Positions 1-9,926 of a stretch of 64,000 bases of DNA are shown piece by piece (position 1 is the stretch's first letter; each line of letters starts with the position of its first letter). The notes beneath the pieces were generated by a model. That model saw nothing but the letters and a program-made list of their open reading frames with translations, was not told the origin of the DNA and made no database searches. This DNA comes from Pestalotiopsis fici W106-1 (lineage: Eukaryota > Ascomycota > Sordariomycetes > Amphisphaeriales > Sporocadaceae): positions 2,580,593 to 2,644,592 of the forward strand of contig NW_006917097.1 in the NCBI RefSeq assembly GCF_000516985.1, given 5' to 3'. Position numbers and translations under genes: made by a program.

Positions 1-650
1 AGAATTCGGCTTGAAAGACTCGGGTAGCACCGTGGCGTCGGCGGGCTGGAAGGAGAGAACAGCCTGCTGAGAGGCAGGTAGCGAAAGAGATCGCTGCTTG
101 CCGACCGCCAACATTGATGTATTTATATCAGAAATAGTGACGCTCACGTCCGGGTTTGCATTGACTTGGTGGGCATGGTGGAGCATGCGGAAGGCGATAT
201 CACCAGTACCTCCGGCGACGTCGAGTATGTTCTGCGGTGTAGGCGGGTTGTGAGGGGACAAGCCTGGGTTGAGCGAGCTGACAAAGTGATCCCTGAAACA
301 AGCGCACATTAGATAAGACTTCCAAGAGTCAAGTCATCGAGGTGATACACTTACTTCCATATACGATGCCATCCGAAAGACATTAGATCATTCATCTTGT
401 CGTATGACTCGGCGACGCTGTGGAAAACACCAGCCACGCGCTCCGTCTTTTCTGCCTCTGACAGACCATCTTCAAATCCAAAATGTGTTGTTCTCTCAGA
501 CGAGGACGAGGTATTACTATTATTCGTGGCGGGCTTTTGCGCGGCAATCGATGTGCTGAAGGGTTTGGCAGAGCGAACGAAAGAACAGGAACATGAGAGA
601 GAAGGTCGCAAAGTCCGCGTTGCGGCGCGGAAGACAGGTCGAGCCGACAT
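1..650 (-). CDS. COQ5: Ubiquinone biosynthesis C-methyltransferase COQ5 (5' part, cut by window edge)
   Basis: This encodes the S-adenosylmethionine-dependent C-methyltransferase of ubiquinone synthesis, which works on the matrix side of the mitochondrial inner membrane in the Coq complex. Two exons are visible, 355-650 and 1-292, joined across a 62-bp GT-AG intron (293-354). The gene runs off the left edge, so the C-terminal part is missing. The ATG at 648-650 is preceded by AAAA and opens an Arg/Ser-rich, acid-poor N-terminus ([16 protein letters not shown]) that fits a mitochondrial presequence. UbiE/COQ5 hallmarks follow: [17 protein letters not shown] near the first exon end and the SAM-binding motif [12 protein letters not shown] early in exon 2. 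An in-frame GTG at 668 would add six residues, but ATG 650 is the better start. The family assignment is firm. Confidence 0.93.
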
Positions 651-1084
651 TTTTGCTAGACAGCACACAAGGAATGTCAGTCAGATTCCGTGCCACCGTT
701 CTATTCGTGTACGAGGTCGGTTCGGCTGGTGCAAGCAAAGATCGAGGTCGTGGGTCAGCTGGTACGAAGCCCGATTCTGCAATCGGCTTCCGGAGCTCCC
801 AGAGAAATTTGAGATCGGCCGTTGCAGGGGTAGCCGTTCGGCAGGATTTAGGCCGGGCTGGTGGCGCCAGCAACCCACTAAAGCCCGGGCGAACTTAGCG
901 CATCCCTGGCATCAATGATCATACTCGAGAATGAAGCCGAAGACAAACGTCGAGAGAAATTTCTCGGAATTCAAAAACGCCAATAGATGACAACTTTGCC
1001 CTCCCATTCATGACATCATCGGAGCAGATGCATATAGAGTAAAAAAATGGGATTGCCAAAGGATCATTCGCCGGTTTACTAACC
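651..1084. other. Intergenic, COQ5 promoter side
   Basis: About 430 bp between the COQ5 start and the end of the next minus-strand gene. It must hold the COQ5 promoter and the 3' end of the upstream small gene. The open frames here have no protein-like features. Confidence 0.5.
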
Positions 1085-1243
1085 TTAGATTGCTGAATCT
1101 GACTGCGTCTGCTCCGTTCGCGATCCGAACATCTTCAGCGCAAAACTCTTGGCTGTGGCGCGTGCTCTCCAGACGAGGAAAACAATGAGGGCGAAGAGGA
1201 AAATGAGAACGAGGGCAATGGCCACGTTGGGAGCAGTCGACAT
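1085..1243 (-). CDS. Small single-pass membrane protein (52 aa)
   Basis: I do not recognise the family. The frame starts at ATG 1241-1243 (context ACAACAATG) and ends at 1085. It has a short polar N-terminus (MSTAPN), one strongly hydrophobic segment at residues 7-24 (VAIALVLIFLFALIVFLV), then W-R-A-R-A and a basic/polar tail ending QSDSAI. By the positive-inside rule the Arg-rich flank would place the C-terminus in the cytosol or matrix. The frame is also open upstream of this ATG but with no good initiator, so the longer version is unlikely. A second small membrane protein of nearly the same length and layout lies 1.9 kb away on the same strand. Function is unknown; organelle-membrane micropeptides often look like this. 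Confidence 0.55.
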   Translation of the reverse strand: MSTAPNVAIALVLIFLFALIVFLVWRARATAKSFALKMFGSRTEQTQSDSAI

Positions 1244-3099
1244 TGTTGTGAACGATCCAGTTACTAAAGATTGTAGATCTGGTATTTTGTGACGTGGAAG
1301 GTCAAAAAATCTGATGCTTTTTTGTGGTGCCTCGATGAGATTTGATCTGGACGATAAAATGTGGTGGACAAGGGACAGGCAACGAGCTGGCGGATGGAAA
1401 CTTGACTCGAGTTTTCCCTCGATGGGTTGAGTGTTTTGGTGGTACGAATTGCGCTTTTCGTTTCGTACAGCTTTGGGACGTAAACGGACTGCTGCATTGA
1501 GCAAATTTTCTCTGATACACAAAGCAAACACAACGATTGAGAAGAATTCTCAGTTGGACTTGCTACATGGACCTCGTTGCTGGTTGCTGGGCGATCGCAA
1601 TGCCCTAAGCACACATCGTTTCATCACTTTACATTCAACGCGCTGGTCCGCAGTGGTTGGTCAGTAAGCTGTTTTGGAAGATGTACAATTTCCACAATCC
1701 AATTAACAGTCAGTAGCACCTGTTGCAAACTTTTCTTGAATTAGATACTTTCCAATATACCATCTTGAACACGGTACAACAAAAGCCGTAGCGTTGGGTA
1801 CGCGTTGATTCTGGCGGACCACCTAGGACTATAAGGGTCTCTATGAGTCGAGGACTTGTGGAATGCACTTCCACCCGAGAGTATCACGATATGTTTAGAA
1901 TTGAATGCTACCTAGGTAGACGTCAAGTTTCGGCTGTAGTTCTGCAGCTACTTCTACTTATAAATACGCCTCGCGAACCATTTGAATTCTCGCATCTATC
2001 GGATTACAATACACCGATTAATTTGAAATATGCACCGAGGTATTCTATTGCCTAACGTATGAGCCGCATTTGATAATAACTTTCGAAGTTGCAAAAGCCA
2101 CGGGATTATGTCTCGTGATGGAGTTGACTGATTACGTATGCCAGAGTAAATGCTTTTGTGCTTGTACGGGGAAGAGGAAAGAAACTCGACATGTGGTCTG
2201 GCAGGCTGATTCTTTGAGAGCAGACGTATGCAATTTCATAATCTCATCGTGACCTATGGTTTGTACGCAAATACAACTGTTGTCTATTCTACCGTATCAC
2301 AAGAAACATTTAAATCGTGAAGACGGGTCGTTGTATGAGTCCGGGAGCGGGAGTCGTCTGAAGTTCTATATCTGCTATTCATTTGGTACTGTCAAGGCTC
2401 TCGTATAATGATCACTTCCCATATCTAGAATGGTCGCATTGGTCTATTTCATTTCACATGATATTGTCAATAAGCGCCCCGTCAGTGTCACAGATATCAG
2501 TAATCTTTCAGTTGGTAGCTAGTATCGTCTGTATTCGTCTATCTACATGCCTCATTACAATCTATCTACATCGTGTATCACATGTGCTTAACCAAATACT
2601 TTCGCACTCCATACATCGTCGCGCCCATGTATCCAATTAAACAACCCAATTTTGCGCAGGGGCAAATACGCAAGCAAAATTCCTAGTTCCCAAATAACGC
2701 CGATTTCCCATGTGATAATGCCCAAAGATGCTGGATCCCGTAGAGTCCAGATGCCGTAACGCAGAGGAAAAAGAGGAAAAACAGGCCAAGAGTTCCCAAA
2801 TTCACCGTTTTCTACTCCCGCAAACTGCAAGGAAGTCTCTCATGGCTGTAACAACCCGATCATTCGTATGCAGCGTTCTGTGTCGGATATCGGAGATCCC
2901 TCCGTCACCTTTGAGAACGCGCGCTCTGTTTCTGAGGACCCCTGCAAACCGGATAAAAACCACGGCCCAGAATCGACAGCATGCTGAAAGCAAATGCCAA
3001 GCAGCGATGCCATCAGTTTGCGAATGCGTCAAACAGTCGGGAGTACAATCATCGCGTGCCGGAGGAGAGGGGAAAAAAATAAAGGGATAAGAATAAGCG
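1244..3099. other. Gene-free stretch
   Basis: About 1.85 kb between the two small membrane-protein genes. It is fairly A+T-rich, with short open frames lacking motifs, good starts or matching splice sites. I see no gene here. Confidence 0.5.
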
Positions 3100-3264
3100 T
3101 TATACCAGCTCACTTCCGGAGCTGCCAGTACCCGAACTGCTTGACGTGGTGATGCTGCCTTGGGTCCGCACCATGTGTACGAGGCGGTAGATGCCAAATG
3201 CAATAAGTGCCAGGACAATGAACAAGACAATGATGATGATGGCAATGACATCGTTTTCCTTCAT
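3100..3264 (-). CDS. Small single-pass membrane protein (54 aa)
   Basis: This frame of 54 codons runs from ATG 3262-3264 to a TAA at 3100-3102. It opens with MKENDVIA, followed by an Ile/Val/Leu/Phe segment (residues 6-25, IAIIIIVLFIVLALIAFGI in its core), then YRLVHMVR and a Ser/Thr/Gly-rich tail (SITTSSSSGTGSSGSELV). The layout is short acidic head, one transmembrane helix, basic stop-transfer, low-complexity tail, much like the 52-residue protein at 1085-1243. I cannot name a family. The hydrophobic segment is exactly helix length and is followed by a basic flank, which argues against a chance frame, but length alone makes the call moderate. Confidence 0.5.
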   Translation of the reverse strand: MKENDVIAIIIIVLFIVLALIAFGIYRLVHMVRTQGSITTSSSSGTGSSGSELV

Positions 3265-4695
3265 GATTTCTGAACTTTGACCGCTGCGTCAAACGCGCGG
3301 ACCTTTTTTCCAACGGCGACTTATGTGCGCACTCGAAATGCTCGAGTTGGTTCTATGGGCAGGGCGAGCAAGATCGACTATGGATCGACTGATCGGCAGG
3401 AATGCGGAACCACGACTGGCGGGTGGAGTCTGGGGTAATTGTAATACGTAGATAGCTGGATTGGTGTTCCTTTTTCTACTGTCGTGCTTCAAGTCGGAGC
3501 TCGAGTAACTGTGAGGGGATCAATTAGTGACCATAGCCAGGAGAATTATAGCTATTGATTTGGGAAAGAAACGTACATTCTGAGAGACGTTGCGAAGTAA
3601 GTGCGAGTATAAGTCGTCGTTTGGCACGATGAATGGAGTGATCTCCACAGGCTAGTCGTGTAGAATGGCGAACCGTGAGAGAGCTGTTAATAATTTTTTA
3701 ACAAACGATTCTTAAATGTCGCTAACTTCAAGAAAGAGCGGATAGTTGAGATCGAGTCAGAAAATAGATCAATCGTCGTCAAAGATGCGCATGTATGCAT
3801 TTGCAGCAGTAGGACAGAGGAAGAGAAACACGCCCAAGTGCGACTCACTCAGTACAAATACGAACCGTTGCCCCGCCATTCACCGGCAGTAAATAGCGAG
3901 GCTGGATTGAATTTTTTTGGCTGCAAAATGCAAGGCTGGAGAGCTAAAGAGCTTGTGCTGCAGGGGACCTTTGGGACCAGCAGGGGTTGAGCTTCCAGTA
4001 GCCATTGCCAATGACGGAGCTCGCGACAGGGGCCCCGTTTTAAGCTAGGCACCTTGTTAGCAGGCTCATCTTTCAGACAGGTGCCACTGGAGCTTCCCAA
4101 CCTCGTCATATTTCGAAGGTAAGGTAGCCAACACATCACCCACGACTCGCATTTCCGCCTACGGATGAGGATCCACCCTGCTCGTACTTTACGCGTTTGC
4201 AAACGGTCACCCACGATGCTGTCGTCTTCTCTGCGTCGCATCATCGTTGCTACGTAGGATTCAATATAAAAGAGCACTATAGGTGAAAGGAAATAAATAT
4301 TATTCCTTGGTGAGGTTTGAAACACCATTTAAAGCAGAAGCCCATCAAATGCACTAGGTACTCTAGGTATTTTGATGCAGCCTGTCAAGTATGTACCCTC
4401 GGTATACGCCTCGTAAACCGCATTTGGCATGACTCCGGAATTTCATTTACACATATCGCAACCTGATTTACTCCTTGGAATTCAAAAAGGAAGAACCTGC
4501 GTTTTATAAACGAGGCATTCGTCCTCCTCCAAATGGTGGAAATGTCTCTTCTCAATGCAGCATCACGTAGACTTCTTCTCACCGGGCTGCATGACACGCC
4601 TGAACTCCAATGTCAAGGATCGCTGAGGCGTGCTGGGCAACTTCTGCATTGCTCCGAGTCAGCCCTCAATTCAGGGCAACAACGTTTGGTCGATT
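3265..4695. other. Gene-free stretch
   Basis: About 1.4 kb upstream of the 54-aa gene and downstream of the HP1 gene. A 159-codon minus-strand frame at 3849-4328 has no recognisable domain or protein-like composition and is not called. Confidence 0.5.
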
Positions 4696-5911
4696 TCAGT
4701 TCATTTCTCCTGTGGACTTGATAATCTTGACGTGTTGTTCGTAGAATTGCAACATCTGTGCAATGGTAAGCCGTAAGTAAGCGTCTTGAGAAATCGCCAA
4801 AGAATTTCAGGGAGCCATACCTTCTGGGGACACCGAGAGTATACAATCTTTGTATCGTGCTGAGTCTTCTGTCCGTTTCGCCATGACAGATACACGACCA
4901 ACTTTCCAGTGTGTTCATCGTGGCAGGCATCAATAGATGCCACATGGTCCTCCCAAGATCCTGCAGGAGGAGTCCATGCCTTTGTGTGGCTTGCCGGTGG
5001 ACTGCCAGATGCAGGATGTGTGTCGCGCTTGGAGCGCTTGGAGCCATTCGTAGGAGTGCTGGTGGCAGCAGGACGGCCTCGCTTCTTCTTCGTGCCAGCC
5101 TGCGAGTCACTGATAATCTTCTCTCGTCCTCCATGTTCTTCGAAATATGCTTCAAGAATGGCAGAAGCATTCTCGCTGGTATCAATTGTTAGCCCCGGCC
5201 AGTTGCGCCCGTGATTGTAGCAAAGAAAACACACTTGAGATTGTCTTCGTCCTCCCACGTCTGGTCCTCGGCCTTAGTGTATCCCTCCCACTTGACCTTG
5301 AATTTTAATTCGCCCTATTCAATATCAGCACCCGGCAAAAATTCACAGGCAACAATCAAGGCACCATGGTGTTCCTTACCTTGGCGTACACGTGACCGAC
5401 AATCTTCTCAACGATGAACCTGAGTGTGCTCGCATCAGTCTCGTAGTCCCCACGGCGTGCGGAATGCACGCTCAAGGTGATACCCACTCGTCCTCGTCCA
5501 GTTCCTCGTCTTCATCTCCCCCGTCCTTCTCATCGTTTTCGTCTTCATCCATTTTGATATCGCCCGTTACTGGGGCAGGATCCGCATCTTCAAAGTCGTC
5601 TTCAATGTCGGTATCCTGTTTCTTGACAATGGGAACCACAACGTCGGTGCCGCCAGCATCGGATGCTTCGTCGTCGCTGATGGCTGGTCGAGTGGTCAGT
5701 CGTCGGAAGAAGGACTGCAACATCGTTCTGGATGTGGAAGTAGTAGTAGGAGGAGGAGTAGGAGGAGGAAGAAAAGAGATGTTGGGTATGATATTCAGAT
5801 AGTAGTGCGCATAAATGAAGGCCGTGCAAAGCCGCAAACAAGTCCAGAAACTGATGCGTGTGGTTGCGCGGGGGAATAACTTCAGGGCAAGGTGTACTTA
5901 CCCGGAGGCAT
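4696..5911 (-). CDS. HP1: Heterochromatin protein 1 (chromodomain plus chromoshadow domain)
   Basis: This is the fungal HP1 (Neurospora HPO, Aspergillus HepA, yeast Swi6 type), which reads histone H3 methylated on lysine 9. There are six exons: 5902-5911, 5488-5683, 5380-5419, 5235-5314, 4821-5175 and 4696-4755 (741 nt, 246 aa). The first coding exon is only 10 nt; joining it to exon 2 gives MPPAISDDEASD. An acidic region (residues 4-68) precedes the chromodomain (about 69-122, FIVEKIVGHVYAK, KFKVKWEGY, TWEDEDNL). The cage positions are F70, W91 and Y94. A basic hinge with KKKRGRPAA (138-146, AT-hook-like) leads to the chromoshadow domain (about 183-240, WEDHVASIDA). Exon 2 must use a GTGGGT donor to keep frame. 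Intron 1 (218 bp) carries a purine-rich GGA/GTA stretch. The assignment is firm; the exon 2/3 junction is slightly less certain. Confidence 0.9.
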
Positions 5912-6860
5912 TGTAAATTGTAGAAGAGGCACAAAGGAGAATCAATCAATCAGTTGAGGTTGACGATGTGCAGGCTGCGCATACGCTGTCGGAATTGCCC
6001 AAATGCCCGTTTGGTTGAATCGCGCCGAGGTGTGCGGGCAGCTGCTAGAGTCGCGCGTCGCAAGTCTTCGTAACTTCCTCGTCGCGATTACCTGTGAGTA
6101 GGTAGACTGCGGAGTCGTTTTGACGCGACCTGATTGGTGACTGGCCGCAGCCACAACTGCTTGCTCAATCTGCACCGCCACTATCTACTAACCTTAGGTA
6201 TTTACTTGCACGATTGTATTCATTTTGTGGCTCGTGAGTTCTACATACACAATAGTTCTTTTTCACCCAACACTGAACACTTTGCATCTCTACACTCTGA
6301 CCTGGATTTATCCAAATCATGCCTCTTGGTGCATTATGATGGCATAATCGACCATTGCCTCACTAGGCTTGGAATGATGATGTCGTTTTCTATCCCATTC
6401 TTGTAACAAATCCAGGGCTCCTAATAGTGATGATGCTCAACGCTCCTTAATGGGATAGGCGAGTACCACAGCAGTTCATTATATTGTCTAGAGGTCTTCT
6501 CTTTGCTTCTTTGGTGCAACCACCCCCATATGTTTGATATTCTACACAGTACAACTCTTGGTTTTGGCACTTTTGCATTGATCATACGTTGTGATGATCT
6601 CAAAACTTGCTTCTCAAAAGTCCTAGATGTGACTTGGTCTCTTCAAACACCTGCGTCAAAATCACATAGTATGCTACTCTTCGGCTCGAAAATCAACTGC
6701 CGGTATTCGCCAATTGATAGTGGACAGTTCATCTGGCCCTTGATACAGTAAAGCAAGCCATTGTGCGGCTCGGCCGAGACACATGCCATTGCCGGGCAAT
6801 CATACATATCTCAAAACTTTTGGGGAGCGCCAAGCTCAGGGCCGAAAGTCTACAAATGCT

Positions 6861-6888
6861 AAAAAAAAAAAAAAAAAAAATTTTTTTT
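6861..6888. repeat. A20T8 homopolymer tract
   Basis: Twenty A followed directly by eight T, read from the sequence. It is a simple tract with nucleosome-excluding potential and lies in the HP1 upstream region. Confidence 0.9.
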
Positions 6889-7837
6889 ATTTGGCAATGT
6901 CGGCACGCGGAGAGCATGGGGGGACTTTTTAGCTTGCCAAAGCTTGCGCGTGGTAAGAGTTGCCTGCATCGACCGTTTCATTAAAAGTCCCTGCTTAAAT
7001 GACACGAACATAGCTGAAATGTGCATCCGCTCGTACTGCTGCAGCAGTGCAATTTATCGCACCGTTCGTTCTGCAGGTTGAAAGGGGGAAGACACATTTC
7101 GGATGTCGCGAATTTGCTGACAGATTCTGGACATGTACGTACATTCAGTTCTACCGAAAGCCACTCGGCAGAAGTAGGTACGGGCTCGAGGGCCGGTGAG
7201 CTTTCCCCTGAGTCCTAATCAGACAGAATGCCTCCACAGCCATTGCACAATAAACCAAATGATACCAGAGAGATATTTGTCACAGACAAGCGAGAGCGAG
7301 AAAAAAAAAATTGAAAATGCCGAGAACACATGGCTTGTGGGGTTTGAGACAATGTTGACCCCCCCAATTAAGCAGAACTGGGAATGTCTTTTTGAGACAC
7401 GGTGGTGATGATGATTATCCGGGACACATGGGCATTGATTGTAAACTTTGTATGTGCATACACCTCATTCACTTGCAGCGAATGCAGATGGAAAGCATGT
7501 TTCAAATTGTGTGGCCCTACAAGGCGACATTGGGATAAGTGGTCATTTGTTTTGTATCTCACATACTTGACGCCGATATATCGATTGGATGACGGGCGCC
7601 GACTGCCTCTTCACCAGCCCTGGTGGCCGGCGACCGCATCTGCAAGTTACACGCTGTCCAGACTCGAGACCTACGACTGACTGCCTGTCATTCACTCTCA
7701 CCAATTCATCTAGGCCGAATCATTGATGCATAGGACCCCTTTTGAAAAAAGAAGAGATTGTTTGATACAATCACACACCAAACAATTCAGAAGAGGGAAG
7801 GCTGCTTGTCCTCTCCGAAGGTAATAACGTACGTACT

Positions 7838-7855
7838 TAGTAGTAGTAGTAGTAG
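7838..7855. repeat. (TAG)6 microsatellite
   Basis: Six uninterrupted TAG units directly visible in noncoding DNA. Confidence 0.85.
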
Positions 7856-8708
7856 TTGTTAATAGCAAAAGCCCCTGAGAGCTGGCTGGGGTCTTGATCC
7901 GCCTCACCCGTTCCCTGCGCTGGAGCTTGGCGCCAATCAAGGGCCTGCGGGTAGAGCTGGCTAGGTCCGCGGCCGATCAGTCTGGGCGCTAGCGACGGTG
8001 CAGCCAATGACGGAAGCTAGGCCCCCGTCTCAAAGGCAAGGTAAGGCAAAGGCATGGTCCAGGGTAGAGTACGTGCGTGTCCACGGGGAAGCCAGAAGGA
8101 AAACCTTTCATCGCAAGCTCGTATGTGTGAATTAATACCAGACCGAAGGGCGGAGGGGAGGGGGAGGGAAAGGAAAGGGAGGAGAGGAGCAGCATCACAA
8201 AAGGAACGTGATCGAGGACAGGTCACAAGCAGCACAACGAAAGCATCATTATACACCTGTATTCTTAAAGATTACATACCGTCACAGCTTCTTCCCAAGA
8301 TCATTTGATGATTGCTGGTCACAGAAGTTACGATCAGGCCGATCGATCGCTTCATCAGAGGTCCCCATTCACGCAGCTACCTACGTAAACGAGCATCTGC
8401 TACTGCAGTAATAGGAAAACGATAAATAGGAGGACTGTCTCGGTGTGGTTTGGTGCTCTCGTTTTTTCATTGACACATAACACATACATACATACCTGCC
8501 TACTACCTACACAGCTCGGAGCGGTAGGAATTTCGTTGGGCGGCACCAACCTGGTCAAAGTAGTACCTCGCTTGGCATACATCAATACACACCACATACT
8601 ACATAAAAACCTACGTACATTCAAGTACATTTGTTGATTTCTACGTTCCATATTCAGAAACGAACCTGGCCAGACACATATTTTGATCTGGGATTATTAT
8701 TTTAGCGT

Positions 8709-9062
8709 TGAACCCTGATCTCCCTCTCTCTTTTTCTCCCCCCCTCCCCCCTCGTCTTTCCTACATGTTAGTTACCTACCATGGTACGTGACCTTTATTA
8801 ACTCGTTACGAGGTGAGAAGACAGCGCAGAAATAATTGGCAAGAAAAAAAAAAGACTAGGTCGTCTCGCTGCAACCCTCATACTCTCGCTCGCTTCTTTT
8901 TTTTTTATCGTTTTCTTCACCTCTTCTTCCTTTTTTTCTTTCCCCTTCCACTGGGCGCTAGTTAGTATTGGTAGGACGAGTAGGTGGTGAGGAGATACAC
9001 GACATCCCGGAAGTAGGAATCACCAGACATTCGTTCTCCTTTTTTTTTTTTCCCTCTTCCTC
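8709..9062 (+). promoter_or_regulatory. Pyrimidine-rich promoter/leader tracts
   Basis: Several CT-rich runs on the plus strand (8709-8760, 8896-8950, 9038-9063) lie 0.85-1.2 kb before the zinc-finger gene start. Such tracts are common just upstream of transcription starts in filamentous fungi, so the main promoter may lie here with a long 5' leader. The promoter call is inferred from composition only. Confidence 0.35.
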
Positions 9063-9926
9063 GTCCCCAAAGCAAGACGCGTCACCCCATCGCGGCTACA
9101 AACAAGTCCTCTGCAGCAGCTTGTTGGCCGCAACCTGTCCCCCCCTTTGCCCTCTCTCGGTCAATAATTTGCCGGTAGTCGACATAAGCTCAGAATTCTA
9201 GGCGCAGCTTTTCTGAGAGCTTAAGACGACACCTGCGCTGTTCCACGTCGCTGTTGGAACAACTGGTACCTACCTGTTGCCTTACATATCTACCTGTTGT
9301 ACCGACTGTACAGAGTACAGCACTACCTACATACATACCTACATTACCTTTTATTGAGACCTGACGGCGCTCGAGCTGCGGGCACGGAGCTTGAGCTTGT
9401 AGTTCAACTTTCCTCGCCCAAACTGTGATCCTGGCACTAGCTCCGCCGTTAGTGCTAAATGTAAGCTGCAAGCCCCTGGATCTTCTTTCCCAGTCCCCGA
9501 CCAAAGAAAAAAAAGTGTCCAGCTCTTGTCGAGACACTTTAACGAGGCACAAGACACACACCCTTCGAATCACTTTGCCGACCAGAAACAGCTCTGCAGG
9601 AAGTGGTCGTGGACCTCCGCGTCTGCGCCTGCCATCCTTCGAGGCTTGATCAATGTCTTGTCGTTATACTCGACCTTGCCAATAATCAAACAACTGCTTG
9701 CTGTCGACCACTGAAGCAGCGTGCCTGTTGTCTACTACCTAGTGTACTCTACCAAACCACGTCCTCGATCGAGCCACCGACCCGAGGCCTTGAGAAGCGT
9801 GCATACAAGCACCCAATCGTACGAGAGCGTATATTCTAACGGGGGACTTATACGGTCATCAGTCTACAACACCACTATTATATACCTTTCGTCCTGCCGA
9901 ATACTTTTTTCTTGGCTTCAGCAGCC

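Larger units (their letters stand above)
5912..9926. other. 4-kb divergent intergenic region
   Basis: This lies between the HP1 start (minus) and the zinc-finger gene start (plus), so it serves as the promoter space of both. It contains homopolymer and trinucleotide tracts, long pyrimidine runs near the right side, TACCTACATACATACC-type simple sequence at about 9266-9350, and one copy of the TGTACAGAGTA motif (9307-9317). Short open frames show no domains. A long 5' leader for the plus-strand gene is plausible. Confidence 0.5.

Noticed and set aside
3849..4328. 159-codon minus-strand frame
   Set aside because: No domain, composition unlike the neighbouring real genes, no splice context.
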